Of a DNA stretch of 64,000 nt, positions 17,447 through 26,807 are shown one piece after another (the first letter of the stretch is position 1; every line of letters begins with the position of its first letter). The notes under the pieces are model-generated. The model searched no databases. It saw nothing but the letters and a program-made list of their open reading frames with translations, and had not been told where the DNA came from. The translations under genes and the position numbers were made by a program. The DNA is from G963676655 sp963676655 (GTDB lineage Bacteria; Verrucomicrobiota; Lentisphaeria; Victivallales; Victivallaceae). The stretch lies in NCBI GenBank assembly GCA_963676655.2, contig CAXXKX010000004.1, positions 62,001-126,000 on the forward strand. Direction: 5' to 3'.

Positions 17447-18202
17447 TTATGGTCTGCCAAATTCAATTTCGGTTATTTGAAAAGTATTAAATTCGGTAAT
17501 TCTCACGACTACGGCGATTGCCTCGTTTATATCTGCCGTTGTTACGGAAAAATAACACCAGCCGACTTCACTGCCTTTTCTGTCGGGCCAATCAGTCATA
17601 TTTTCCAAAAGATCTATATCCGCCGAGTCGGCGCCTTCAATCATGCTGTTCCATTGGGCTTGAAGTTCTTTTACCGGATTCTTTTGCTTTGCTTCATCAG
17701 CCAGGAATTCATAGGCTTTTTTGAATTGTTTTTCGTTCAAAAGCGTACAAAATTCGTAAGCGAAGGTGCAATAGGGCGGATCATTGAAGATATTCTCATC
17801 TTCGATATCCTCGCCGACATCAGGCAAATCCTCCATTTTCCGGTATTTATCAATTTGCTCTTCAGCCAGCCGGGCGGTTGCATTTCTGAAATACTTTCCT
17901 TCAGTTTGATCAGATATTTTAATAATCTCTTCATAACCTTTTACGGCCTCGCTATATTTGCCCAGCTTGATCAAGGCCAGACATTTCCAGTTCATAACCG
18001 TGCTGAAGCCCGGATCAAAAGGTTTCATGAGGAGCAGGGCTATATCATAGAAATTGATTCCTTGACAAATTGACTTTTTCTGTCGTGGAGATATCTCAGT
18101 TTTTGAGGCGGTTTTTGTCAACTCCGTCAAACGATTAGCTTTTGATATCAACATGTCCGCCGCGCTTGAGCGGCTTTGATAGGGAATTTGTGATAGTTCC
18201 AT
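17447..18202 (-). CDS. hypothetical protein with a TPR-like segment
   Basis: 251 residues from ATG 18202, which has GGGAG upstream; an extension to 18268 lacks one. The central part MNWKCLALIKLGKYSEAVKGYEEIIKIS looks like one or two tetratricopeptide-type helix pairs. The second half is acidic (DLPDVGEDIEDENIFNDPPYC). It ends in strands resembling a small alpha/beta domain (VGWCYFSVTTADINEAIAVVVRITEF) preceded by EFCTLLNEKQFKKAYEFLADEAK, a helix pattern reminiscent of NTF2-like folds. There is no signal sequence. Function unknown. Confidence 0.6.
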   Translation of the reverse strand: MELSQIPYQSRSSAADMLISKANRLTELTKTASKTEISPRQKKSICQGINFYDIALLLMKPFDPGFSTVMNWKCLALIKLGKYSEAVKGYEEIIKISDQTEGKYFRNATARLAEEQIDKYRKMEDLPDVGEDIEDENIFNDPPYCTFAYEFCTLLNEKQFKKAYEFLADEAKQKNPVKELQAQWNSMIEGADSADIDLLENMTDWPDRKGSEVGWCYFSVTTADINEAIAVVVRITEFNTFQITEIEFGRP

Positions 18203-18454
18203 ATTTTTCTCCCAAGGTAAAAAATAACTGCGTATTTGGCGATCAGTTCGTATTTTGTTTGTTGCCAATCGACAAGAACATTTACTTTCACGAAATCATA
18301 CCCGCAAAATACTGGAAAATTATTTGTAATATAGCCGGGGTTTTTCATTTAACAAGCCGCTTTATTTGTGCTTCGCCTAAGCCGGCATTCTGTGTTTTTG
18401 GCGTAGGTTTTTAAGCAATAGCGGATTCTCCATCACCAGCAGCTGTAAAATTAT

Positions 18455-18488
18455 AAAAAAAAACGGCGGAGCAGGTTAATGCTCCGCC
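18455..18488 (-). terminator. Rho-independent terminator of the secretin-like pair
   Basis: On the minus strand an 8-bp GC-rich stem (GGCGGAGC/GCTCCGCC, 18465-18488) with an 8-base loop is followed by C-free sequence ending in nine T residues (18455-18463 read as A on the plus strand). It begins 22 bp after the stop codon of the 628-residue secretin-like gene. The remaining 18203-18454 contains no gene I can support. Confidence 0.85.
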
Positions 18489-18509
18489 TGGAGAGACTGT
18501 TTTCCGTAA

Positions 18510-20396
18510 TTACGGCGTCCAGTTTTTAATAGCGTCTTTGTCAAGAATCAACTGCTGGAAACCCCAGTCGTTGAATTTTGTACCGGCGCCTTTGAGGTTA
18601 TTATCGGTTTTAAGGATGTCGCCGTGTATACCATCAGGGATTTTGGTGTCGGGCATTGAAACAACGCACTCGGCAACCATGACGAATTGTGATTTTTTGG
18701 TGGATTCGGTTTCAGTTGAGAAAATCCAACCGAGGAACGGAAGGTCTTTGAGGAACGGGATGCCGCTGACGCCGCGAACCCGGCTTTTGTTTTCGAGACC
18801 GCCGATGACGAAGCGATTGCTTTTGTGGCTGATCATGACATCGGTATTAACCTTGTTGCTCTTGGCGATACGCGGGGAGCCGTCAGAGTTCCAGCCCATC
18901 AGAGAGTCGTTTTCCATAACCACATTCAGGATAGTGGCATCTTCGCAGACAGAAGGAGTAACTTTGATGCTGAAGCCGTAGCTGGTGGGTTCAGTGAAGG
19001 TTTTGTAACCTTTGTAGATGACCATGTCGTTATCTTGTTTCCAGGAAGTCTGTTCAACCCATTCTCCATCGACTCCTTTATAGAGTTTGAAGCCGTAGGA
19101 GCGGATTTCGGAACCGCGGTTCGCTCCGCCTTTGTCAAAGTACATGGCGGAATCTTTCAGCTGGAGATAGTAACGGGTCTCATTGGAGTTTTCGACATTG
19201 ACCTTCATAACCGTGAAAGTGGTTTTAACTGAGGTGGTAGTGCTGACGCCGCCGCCGGCCAGATTGATCTGGGTGCCGCTTGAATCATAGGCTTTGAAAT
19301 AGTATGCGCCGTTCGTAACAGCAGCAGGAGTTGCCGCGAAAAAGCTTTTGCCTTCAACAACCATGTAGGTTTCGCCGAGTGATTCATCCGGAATCTTTTC
19401 ATAGGTGAAATTCATCAGACCGGATTTGCGTTCGATCAGACCGATTTTGTTGTTTCTGACAACAATGTTACCAGAGGTGATGACTTTAGCATGACCCTTT
19501 GAGGTAAGGAAGTCGAAATATTTGGTATTCCATTTGGGGTTGACGTTCAGGAACTGGGTTCTGCTTGAACCATTAGTCAGCATGCCGCCGTCGAGGGTGT
19601 TTGCCCAGTTGCTGCGGTAACGAGCGCCGGTAGAGAGCAGGTCAACGCCGTCGTTGTTTTTCCAGGCCTGGAAATCAAGACCCATTTTGCCGTCATTTTC
19701 GGCTGCTACTTCATAGATGTAGTATTTCAGAGAAATTTCCGGGTTCGGAACGTCGTACTGCTTGAGCATATACTCAATGTTTTTCTTGCTGTACGGAGGA
19801 GTGTACATGAAGAGACAGTTCAAATGCGGATCAAAGAGGACTTTATCTTTACCTTTGGTCAACTCGTAAGATTCATTTTTTACATTAGCGCCAACTCTTT
19901 TGACCATTGTCGCCAACTGCTCAGCGTTACGGTATGACGGGAAGTAGAAATATCTGGGCTGACCTGATGAAGAGGTGATCTTCGGCTGGTCAAGGCGTTT
20001 GACGATTTCGTCAATTCCCATGCCGTTGGTATGTTCGGCGAAACGAAAATCTTCAGCCGAGATTATGACGAAGTTGGCGCCGTTATTGTATTTAATACAT
20101 TCAACGGTTGTTTCATCGCCATCGACGCGCAATGACTGAACGGCTGAACGCAGATAGGGACGCACTTCATAGGCATCCGCGTGCTTGAGCCTGTAGATTT
20201 TGGTAACGACGTAAGGGTCATTGTTATCGCGGATAAAATGTACGGTATCGGTGCTTTTATCGATATCAACTTTCAACCAGGCTTTGACCTGGGTATTGTC
20301 GTAAGGCGGGGTAGGGCTGGTGTTTTTTGAGTTCTGACAGAACCCGGCAGCCGCAGCCAGTACAGTTCCGGCTGTTAAAAATAATTTCATATTCAT
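18510..20396 (-). CDS. secretin-like exported protein (GspD/PilQ family C-terminus)
   Basis: 628 residues with a signal sequence (MNMKLFLTAGTVLAAAAGFCQN). The N-terminal part has a secretin N-domain-like stretch (VVTKIYRLKHADAYEVRPYLRSAVQSL) and a second one near 150-225 (AEQLATMVKRVGANVKN). The C-terminal 120 residues carry secretin hallmarks: SNRFVIGGLENKSRVRGVSGIPFLKDLPFLGWIFSTE, matching the usual VPxLGDIPxLGxLF block, then KKSQFVMVAECVV. A Gly/Ser/Thr-rich insert lies near 375-400. AAGGAGAT ribosome site. It follows the paralogue at 20427-21893 by 30 bp. It could build an outer-membrane ring or be a degenerate member; no GspE/F/G/K genes are adjacent. Confidence 0.8.
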   Translation of the reverse strand: MNMKLFLTAGTVLAAAAGFCQNSKNTSPTPPYDNTQVKAWLKVDIDKSTDTVHFIRDNNDPYVVTKIYRLKHADAYEVRPYLRSAVQSLRVDGDETTVECIKYNNGANFVIISAEDFRFAEHTNGMGIDEIVKRLDQPKITSSSGQPRYFYFPSYRNAEQLATMVKRVGANVKNESYELTKGKDKVLFDPHLNCLFMYTPPYSKKNIEYMLKQYDVPNPEISLKYYIYEVAAENDGKMGLDFQAWKNNDGVDLLSTGARYRSNWANTLDGGMLTNGSSRTQFLNVNPKWNTKYFDFLTSKGHAKVITSGNIVVRNNKIGLIERKSGLMNFTYEKIPDESLGETYMVVEGKSFFAATPAAVTNGAYYFKAYDSSGTQINLAGGGVSTTTSVKTTFTVMKVNVENSNETRYYLQLKDSAMYFDKGGANRGSEIRSYGFKLYKGVDGEWVEQTSWKQDNDMVIYKGYKTFTEPTSYGFSIKVTPSVCEDATILNVVMENDSLMGWNSDGSPRIAKSNKVNTDVMISHKSNRFVIGGLENKSRVRGVSGIPFLKDLPFLGWIFSTETESTKKSQFVMVAECVVSMPDTKIPDGIHGDILKTDNNLKGAGTKFNDWGFQQLILDKDAIKNWTP

Positions 20397-20426
20397 ATTA
20401 GTTTATCTCCTTGTAAATATATCTGG

Positions 20427-21893
20427 TTATTTCTTATTCAATTTTTCCATCTGAGCGTCTGTAATAATCCGACCGGCGAATTTTGACAGCGCTGATTCGG
20501 GATGAACCAGATTGGCTTCCGCGGTAACGTAGAAGTATACTTTTTCTTTAACCTTGGTGGTTGAGCCGAAGATGTATTTGAGAACTGGAATTTCACAGAG
20601 GAAAGGAATACCGATATTCTGTTCAACTTCCTGTTCGCGGTTCCAGGAGGCCAACAGCTTTTCAGATTTCATTTCAAGAGTCAGGTCTGATTCGACAAGA
20701 CTGGTATCTGAAAGTTCCTGACCGAAGTTGTTTCTTTCAACAACAGAGCTCATTGCAATGCTGTAATCAAACAGAACGCTGCCTTTGAAATCCTGTTCAT
20801 AAGCTTGTTTGGTATAAGGAATGATTCCGGTTTTGAAGGCAACCATATTCGGTGGCGCCTGGAAGCATATTGTCGGGTTGGTAACGGTCAGAGCGATTGA
20901 GGCGTCAGCCCCCTGATCAATAGATGATTTATCATTATCCTGATCTTTGACGATATTCTGGAAGGCCGGTGAAAATTCAACGCTGTAACTGCCTGTTTTA
21001 TTGATCATCGTGATAGAGGCGGTTCCGGCAACCTTCGCTTTACCTGACTGCTGAAGCAATTTAACGAAGCTCAAGTCGAACTGCGGAGCAACGAAAAAAG
21101 CGCCATATCCCCAGTTGAAGTTTCCAAGAACGTCTATCGCCTGTGAAGTAAGGGTATTGAGAACGGCGTCAGCAGCCCGGAAATTCAGGGCTTCAGCGCC
21201 GATGCCGAAAAGGTTCAGGCCCGGGCCGTTTTTCCATGCCAGGTAATCGATACCCAGATCGCGCAGAGTGCTTTCGCGCAGTTCATAAACTTTAATGGTC
21301 AGGTTGACCTGCGGAACCGGTCGGTCAAGATTTTTTGCCCAGGTAAAAACGGTTTTGCCGTCAGAGTATGAGTCTTTCCAGTAAATAATGTTGGAATCGG
21401 CATTGCGATAAACAATACCATCACCGCTTTTTACCGCATCATTCAGAATTTCAACCATTTCTTCAGTTGAACGGTTTTTAGGACGATATGAGAAGCGATA
21501 GATACCGGTACCCTGGATTACTGAACCATTAGCGTCTTTCGGACTTGGAATATCCATCGCCGCGACAAGCTTGTCAACGTATGGCATCATTTCCGGCGCT
21601 GTGGTAACAACGATATACATCTCTTTTTTGAATTTGTATTTGAGACGTTCAACCTGGGAGTTGTGATCGTAACGGCTTACCGCGCCCAAAATCCAGGGAA
21701 CGATGTCTGCCGCTGCAACATGCTTGAGCTGGTATACCTTTGTAACCATGTACATCTGCGCGTCATCCTGCATGAACCTTATTTTTCTTATTTTTCCTAA
21801 CGGTCCGGTTGAGGTTTGCGCGCTGCATGTCAGAGTTGCCATGCCGACCACTCCGATAAGAACCAGCAATCCAATGCTTTTTAATTCTTTCAT
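20427..21893 (-). CDS. secretin-like exported protein, paralogue
   Basis: 488 residues with a signal sequence (MKELKSIGLLVLIGVVGMATLTCSAQ). An N-domain-like stretch (MVTKVYQLKHVAAADIVPWILGAVSRY) closely parallels the next gene's VTKIYRLKHADAYEVRPYLRSAV, so the two arose by duplication. A second domain spans about 150-205. The C-terminal end IGIPFLCEIPVLKYIFGSTTKVKEKVYFYVTAEA is a variant of the secretin PxLGDIPxLGxLF block, with Cys in place of the Gly-Asp turn. Good AGAGGAAC ribosome site. First gene of a two-gene unit closed by the terminator at 18455-18488. Confidence 0.78.
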   Translation of the reverse strand: MKELKSIGLLVLIGVVGMATLTCSAQTSTGPLGKIRKIRFMQDDAQMYMVTKVYQLKHVAAADIVPWILGAVSRYDHNSQVERLKYKFKKEMYIVVTTAPEMMPYVDKLVAAMDIPSPKDANGSVIQGTGIYRFSYRPKNRSTEEMVEILNDAVKSGDGIVYRNADSNIIYWKDSYSDGKTVFTWAKNLDRPVPQVNLTIKVYELRESTLRDLGIDYLAWKNGPGLNLFGIGAEALNFRAADAVLNTLTSQAIDVLGNFNWGYGAFFVAPQFDLSFVKLLQQSGKAKVAGTASITMINKTGSYSVEFSPAFQNIVKDQDNDKSSIDQGADASIALTVTNPTICFQAPPNMVAFKTGIIPYTKQAYEQDFKGSVLFDYSIAMSSVVERNNFGQELSDTSLVESDLTLEMKSEKLLASWNREQEVEQNIGIPFLCEIPVLKYIFGSTTKVKEKVYFYVTAEANLVHPESALSKFAGRIITDAQMEKLNKK

Positions 21894-22340
21894 TCTGTTC
21901 CTCTCTTCTAAACTTTCTTTTGTTTAATTTAACCCGAACAATTCGGGTTCCTTTATTACTTTTAAATTAGCCTGATATTGTTAGGCGGATATTAGGTTTT
22001 GTTTTGTAAATTAATAAATTTCTTCTTTTTCTTCCGGGATTAATAGAAAAGAAACATTTATAAACTCCTTTCTGAAAACTTGAATATTAATCGATTTTTG
22101 AAAATACAACCATATTGTCTATTAAGATAATGGACTTAATATACAATATTGGCGCAAAATATCAAAGAGGTCTTGGCATAAATGATTTAATAATTTATTT
22201 CCTGAGGTGCCGGGTGACTGTTCGCGGGACTTTCGGTTTGAATATTCGCGATGATAACGTTTCCTTGACAGTGTGTTGCTCAACTTGAAGTTTTAAAAAA
22301 AACAATGTTTATGATTTTTTTTCTTGCCTCGAAAGATCAT

Positions 22341-22369
22341 TTGTGATATATTTTAAGTAATTATATAGT
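22341..22369 (+). promoter_or_regulatory. sigma-70-type promoter for fmdB
   Basis: TTGTGA (22341-22346) and TATAGT (22364-22369) are separated by 17 bp, about 30 bp upstream of the GTG start. The rest of the 505-bp divergent region 21894-22398 is AT-rich. It holds a small GCCT/AGGC hairpin at 21970-21986 but no gene. Confidence 0.55.
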
Positions 22370-22398
22370 ACGTTAATGTTTAGAACAGGAGTAATAGC

Positions 22399-22713
22399 GT
22401 GCCGACCTATGAATACAAATGCCGGGAATGCGGGCATAAACTGGAAATATTTCAAAGCATGAATGATGCTGCTTTGACAACCTGTCCGGAATGTAAAACC
22501 GATTCATTGAAACGATTAATCGGAACCGGAGCGGGGATAATTTTTAAAGGCAGTGGTTTTTATCAGACCGATTACCGTTCTGAAAGTTATAATAAATCCG
22601 CTAAAAAAGAGACTGAAACATCGACTTCAGCCAGTACGACTTCCGATAAAAAGGCGGAGTCTTCGACTGCAAAGTCTGATAAGGCTTCAGCATCTCCGGC
22701 AAAATCTGATTGA
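22399..22713 (+). CDS. FmdB-type zinc-ribbon protein
   Basis: 104 residues. The N-terminus MPTYEYKCRECGHKLEIFQSM with a second CPEC is the FmdB/PF09723 zinc ribbon; metal ligands are C8, C11, C29 and C32. A Gly-rich linker and SGFYQTDY follow, the usual end of the conserved part, then a low-complexity Ser/Thr/Lys/Ala tail. It starts with GTG at 22399, preceded by ACAGGAG. Members are often called regulatory proteins because of the formamidase/methylamine system, but the general function is unproven. Followed 27 bp later by another zinc-ribbon gene, probably cotranscribed. Confidence 0.88.
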   Translation: MPTYEYKCRECGHKLEIFQSMNDAALTTCPECKTDSLKRLIGTGAGIIFKGSGFYQTDYRSESYNKSAKKETETSTSASTTSDKKAESSTAKSDKASASPAKSD

Positions 22714-22740
22714 ACGTGTTTAAGACAGGAGTGAGATGTT

Positions 22741-23577
22741 ATGGAAATACGTTGTGAAAATTGTGGATGCCCGAACCAGTTCGGAACGGTGTTCTGCCGT
22801 AACTGCGGTAAAAAACTGAAGGTCCAGGATTTGTCCGCGATGAGCAGAAAATCCGGTACCCCCAAAAAGGTTTTCAAGCGCATTATCCAGGTTATTGTAA
22901 CGATACTGGTACTTGGAACTCTGTGCGGCCTGTTTTTGCCGGTCGGATTCAAGAAAATGCCGGTTTACAATGGAGAGGAACGTGAGCTTCAAGATCTTAT
23001 AAAAGGTTTTCGCCGGGCTATGGACCGGGGGCAAAACCGGACTTTTATTTTGACCGGCGAACAACTGGTTGCAATGATCGATACTATGGGAAAAGAGGAA
23101 CGTGAGGCCTATCGCAATCGCAAGAATAAGAAAAATTCCGATCCGGAAATGCCGGAGCCGGAAGGCGTTTTCGGCCTGGTCATCAATGACGATGATACCT
23201 TGACCGCAATTTATGAAAAAGATTTTGCAGCGGCCATTCCGTTTCGAATGACTTTGACCGGAACGCCCAAGATGATGAAAGATACTGCGACTCTTGAAGC
23301 CAAATCCGCGACATTGGGACACCTTCCGGTGCCGGAAGCATGGTTGGCGGATATTCAGGAGCAGTTTGCCGAATACCTGAAATCACGTTTATCAGCCAGG
23401 CATTTTGAGGCTGTTGAAGATGTTACCGTCAAAGAAGGCAAGATCCATGTCCGCCTGAAAAAAAATGAACAAAGAAGCGGCAGTGTTTTCGGTAATATCG
23501 GCGCCGGCGAATTTGGCGACAAAAAATACGGTGAAAAGTTTAACAGTCGTAAAAGCAGTTTTGATAACAGAAAATAA
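22741..23577 (+). CDS. zinc-ribbon single-pass membrane protein
   Basis: 278 residues. An N-terminal zinc ribbon (C5-x2-C8...C19-x2-C22, CRNCGKKL) is followed by a basic linker and one membrane helix at about 49-69 (IIQVIVTILVLGTLCGLFLPVGF). The remaining 205 residues form a probably extracytoplasmic domain containing GVFGLVINDDDTLTAIYEKDF and a charged C-terminus (KKYGEKFNSRKSSFDNRK). The arrangement is typical of zinc-ribbon-tethered membrane proteins of unknown role. It converges with the RND gene, leaving 32 bp that hold only a 12-bp palindrome (23594-23605). Confidence 0.7.
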   Translation: MEIRCENCGCPNQFGTVFCRNCGKKLKVQDLSAMSRKSGTPKKVFKRIIQVIVTILVLGTLCGLFLPVGFKKMPVYNGEERELQDLIKGFRRAMDRGQNRTFILTGEQLVAMIDTMGKEEREAYRNRKNKKNSDPEMPEPEGVFGLVINDDDTLTAIYEKDFAAAIPFRMTLTGTPKMMKDTATLEAKSATLGHLPVPEAWLADIQEQFAEYLKSRLSARHFEAVEDVTVKEGKIHVRLKKNEQRSGSVFGNIGAGEFGDKKYGEKFNSRKSSFDNRK

Positions 23578-23609
23578 TCAGTTCTAACCTTGAACCATCG
23601 ATGGTCTAA

Positions 23610-26600
23610 TTAAAACTTTTTCCTGAAGAAAGACACTGCACGGGGTTCTACTTCTTCCTCGGTTGGCATATACCCGAACCAGAGAGCAAAGGCGTAACGC
23701 CTGAAATCATTCAGGATTGCCAGCAGACAAGGCAGCAGCAGCAAAGTTACCAGAGTGGCGAACAATACTCCGAAAGCAATGGATAATGCCATTGGTATCA
23801 GGAACTGGGCCTGAAAACTTTTTTCCAGAATTAGCGGCATCAGTCCGGCAAAAGTGGTAAATGTAGTAAGCATGATAGCCCGAAACCGGCGTTTGCCTCC
23901 TTCGCGCAGTGCCTCGTACAGCGGCATGCCAGACTCAAGACGGCTGTTTACGCCTTCGATCAGTACAATCGCATCGTTTACAACAATTCCGGCAAGAGCG
24001 ACCATCCCGAACATACTCATAATCGATACCGGTTTGCCGAACAGCCAGTGTCCGATCAATCCGCCGACCAGCCCGAACGGAATGGTCGTCATAATCACTG
24101 CCGGTTGAACGTACGACCTGAAGATGGTGGCGATTATCAGGTATATTCCGAATAACGCCAGTGGAAATGAGATGACCAGACTCTTCATCGAGTCAATCAT
24201 CTCCTTTTGCTGCCCTTCGAGGGAGTAGCTGATGTCATTATTGTAACGCTTCCTCAACTCGGGCAGGAAATTAGCTTTTACCTTACGCATGATGTCATCA
24301 GCGTTGCCGACATTCTGGTTGACGTCGGCTGAAACTTTTATTACGCGTTTACGGTGGTTGCGGTTAATGATGCTTGGCCCTTCCTGCATTTTAAACTCGG
24401 CTAAAGCCGTGAACGGGATTTGTTTGCCTTCTTTCGTTTTTACCCGGAGACGCTTGAAGTATTCAATTGAGTCGCGTCCGAATTTTTCCGGGTAGCGGAT
24501 TTTTACCCGGATGTCATCTCGTCCGCGCTGGATGCGTAGCGATTCGCGTCCGTAAAATCCGCCGTGAACGTGCTTTGCCAGATCGTCAAGGGTAAATCCG
24601 TGATGATAGGCTTCCGGTTTGATCTTGACGATGAATTCACGTTTGCCCGGTCGCCAGTCCAACTGCTGGTCATAAACGCCTTTATAAAGTTTGAGATGGT
24701 TGAGCAGTTCGTCGGCCGCGGCCAACAGTTCTTCATGGTTGTTTCCGTGAAGCTCTATTTCGATCGGCAGTCCGCCGGGACCGCCGGCAAAGGTATTGAA
24801 AGTTGTCGCGACCGCGCCCGGGATATCACCGGCTTTCTTATGCCAGTAATCGACCAGTGTTTGAGCAGAAATATTGCGAATTTGCGACGGGAGCAGATCA
24901 ACCGTTACCTCAAATTTATTCGGTGCATTGTTTTGGACCCGCCAGTCGATGCTGCTGCCGATAAGTGAATAGATCGAAGAGGTAAGATGGGTACCCGGAG
25001 GCAGCTGCGGTTCGAATTTTTTCTCGACCTCTTTCCACGCTGCCATGACGCGAACGGCTGTTTTACGGGTTTGTTCGATCGGGGTTCCCGGTGCCATCTC
25101 AATGGTGGCGCGGACAAAATCGGAGTCGGTTTTCGGGAAAAAGATAAATTTAATGAAGCCGCTGTATTTCATGCCGCCGACAATTGCCAGAATTGATATG
25201 GCGATGCACAGTACGGCATAGCGCCACGGCAGAATGCGGTCGATAAACGGGCCGTATACACAGTGGATTACATAATCCAGACCGGCGGAAACCCGTTTGC
25301 GGATCTGTCCCATCGGATTGAAACGCATGACCTTGTGATCTGTTGGGGGTAAATGGCGCAGATGAACCGGTAGGATTATCAAACATTCCAACATTGAGAT
25401 TGAGAGCGACGCGATGACCGGAATCGGGATTTGCCGGATGAATTTACCGATCATGCCGGGAATCCAGAAGAGCGGCATGAATGCGACAATTGTGGTTGTC
25501 ACCGCCGCGATAACCGGGAATGCGACATCGCTGGTCCCTTTGACTGCCGCGGTTTCCGGGGCGTCGCCAACCTTGCGGTGTGAATAGATCGATTCGCCGA
25601 CTACGATTGCATCGTCGACGATCAGTCCAAGGACCATGATCAGTCCGAACAATGACAGCATGTTGATTGAGCCGCCGATCAGTGCCATGATCATCATAGC
25701 CCCTGCTAACGAAATAGGAATTCCCATGGTTACCCAGAAACTGAGGCGCAGATCAAGAAACAGCCATAGGACCAGAAAAACCAGAACAAGCCCGATTTTT
25801 CCGTTATTCAGCAATAGATTCAAACGGTCAAGTATCAGGCGCGATACGACAAATACTTTGGATATATGAACCGATTTAGGCATGGTAGCCAGCTTTTCTT
25901 TAATCAGTTTATTGACTTCATTGGTGATGGACAACGCATCTTCACTCTCAGTTTTGAACAAATTAATGGATACTGCCGGTTGGCCGTTGAAGAGTGAGTA
26001 AACGACCGCATCCTCGTCAAATGAATCCTTTATTTCCGCGATATCCCCTAGATAGATGGTAGTGCCGTCGCTTCGCGTGATGATGGGAATGTTCCGGTAA
26101 TTTTTAGCCCGGTACTTTCTGCCGAGAACGCGAATTCTGATTTCTTCGCCTTTGGTTCTGATGGTTCCAGCCGGCATGTTGAACCCGTTTTTGGTTACCG
26201 CGTCCGATATGTCGGTAAAATTCAGGCCGTATTGCCGGAGACGTTCCTCTGAGACTTCTATCGAGATTTCATAATCGCGGGTTCCGCTCAAATTAGTTTG
26301 GCTGACTCCCGGCAGGTTTTTTATTTCATCCTCAAACTCGCGGGCAAATTCTTTCAGTTGCGCTTCCGGCAACTGCCCCCATACTACAACACTCATCACA
26401 TCGCTGCGGTGCTTCAATTCGCGAACTACCGGGTTTTCAATATCTTTGGGAAAATTGGTAATACCTGAAACCAGAGTATCGACCTCGTTTCGAATATAAT
26501 CGGTGTCGGCCTGGTCCTCGCATTCAACTAATGCGGTCCCGACCCCTTCCACAGCCTGGGTGGTGACTTTCTTGACACCCTCAATGCCTTCAAGCGCTTC

Positions 26601-26807
26601 TTCAAGTTTCAGGCAGATACCTTCTTCCACTTCGCTCGGGTCGGCTCCGGGATAAACTACCGAAACTTGAATCTGGTCCATGGAAAACGGCGGGAATGTC
26701 TCCCTGATCATCGTATGTCCACCGATAATCCCCCCGGCAATAATTATGAACATTAAAAGATTGGCAAATACCGGGTTGTGCAGGATACTGTAGAGGAAAT
26801 TCTTCAT
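23610..26807 (-). CDS. RND efflux transporter permease (AcrB/HAE1-like)
   Basis: The inner-membrane proton-driven pump of a tripartite efflux system; 1065 residues, normal for the family, with two repeated halves each having a periplasmic porter region. GLIVDDAIVVGESI near residue 395 holds the paired aspartates of the proton relay in TM4; the matching part in the second half is LAGIVVNDAIVLIEGVN. Early sequence VYPGADPSEVEEGICLKLEEALEGIEGVKKV is standard. No heavy-metal CzcA signature is obvious, so a drug- or lipid-type substrate is more likely, but this is inference. The start codon overlaps the adaptor stop (ATGA, 26804-26807). No TolC-type outer-membrane gene is nearby. Confidence 0.95.
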   Translation of the reverse strand: MKNFLYSILHNPVFANLLMFIIIAGGIIGGHTMIRETFPPFSMDQIQVSVVYPGADPSEVEEGICLKLEEALEGIEGVKKVTTQAVEGVGTALVECEDQADTDYIRNEVDTLVSGITNFPKDIENPVVRELKHRSDVMSVVVWGQLPEAQLKEFAREFEDEIKNLPGVSQTNLSGTRDYEISIEVSEERLRQYGLNFTDISDAVTKNGFNMPAGTIRTKGEEIRIRVLGRKYRAKNYRNIPIITRSDGTTIYLGDIAEIKDSFDEDAVVYSLFNGQPAVSINLFKTESEDALSITNEVNKLIKEKLATMPKSVHISKVFVVSRLILDRLNLLLNNGKIGLVLVFLVLWLFLDLRLSFWVTMGIPISLAGAMMIMALIGGSINMLSLFGLIMVLGLIVDDAIVVGESIYSHRKVGDAPETAAVKGTSDVAFPVIAAVTTTIVAFMPLFWIPGMIGKFIRQIPIPVIASLSISMLECLIILPVHLRHLPPTDHKVMRFNPMGQIRKRVSAGLDYVIHCVYGPFIDRILPWRYAVLCIAISILAIVGGMKYSGFIKFIFFPKTDSDFVRATIEMAPGTPIEQTRKTAVRVMAAWKEVEKKFEPQLPPGTHLTSSIYSLIGSSIDWRVQNNAPNKFEVTVDLLPSQIRNISAQTLVDYWHKKAGDIPGAVATTFNTFAGGPGGLPIEIELHGNNHEELLAAADELLNHLKLYKGVYDQQLDWRPGKREFIVKIKPEAYHHGFTLDDLAKHVHGGFYGRESLRIQRGRDDIRVKIRYPEKFGRDSIEYFKRLRVKTKEGKQIPFTALAEFKMQEGPSIINRNHRKRVIKVSADVNQNVGNADDIMRKVKANFLPELRKRYNNDISYSLEGQQKEMIDSMKSLVISFPLALFGIYLIIATIFRSYVQPAVIMTTIPFGLVGGLIGHWLFGKPVSIMSMFGMVALAGIVVNDAIVLIEGVNSRLESGMPLYEALREGGKRRFRAIMLTTFTTFAGLMPLILEKSFQAQFLIPMALSIAFGVLFATLVTLLLLPCLLAILNDFRRYAFALWFGYMPTEEEVEPRAVSFFRKKF

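Noticed and set aside
17384..18073. 229-codon open frame on the plus strand
   Set aside because: Lies opposite the better-supported 17447-18202 gene, which has a ribosome site and a protein-like sequence.
23594..23605. 12-bp palindrome ACCATCGATGGT between convergent genes, considered as a terminator
   Set aside because: Six-base arms with no loop and no adjacent T-run; too weak to call.
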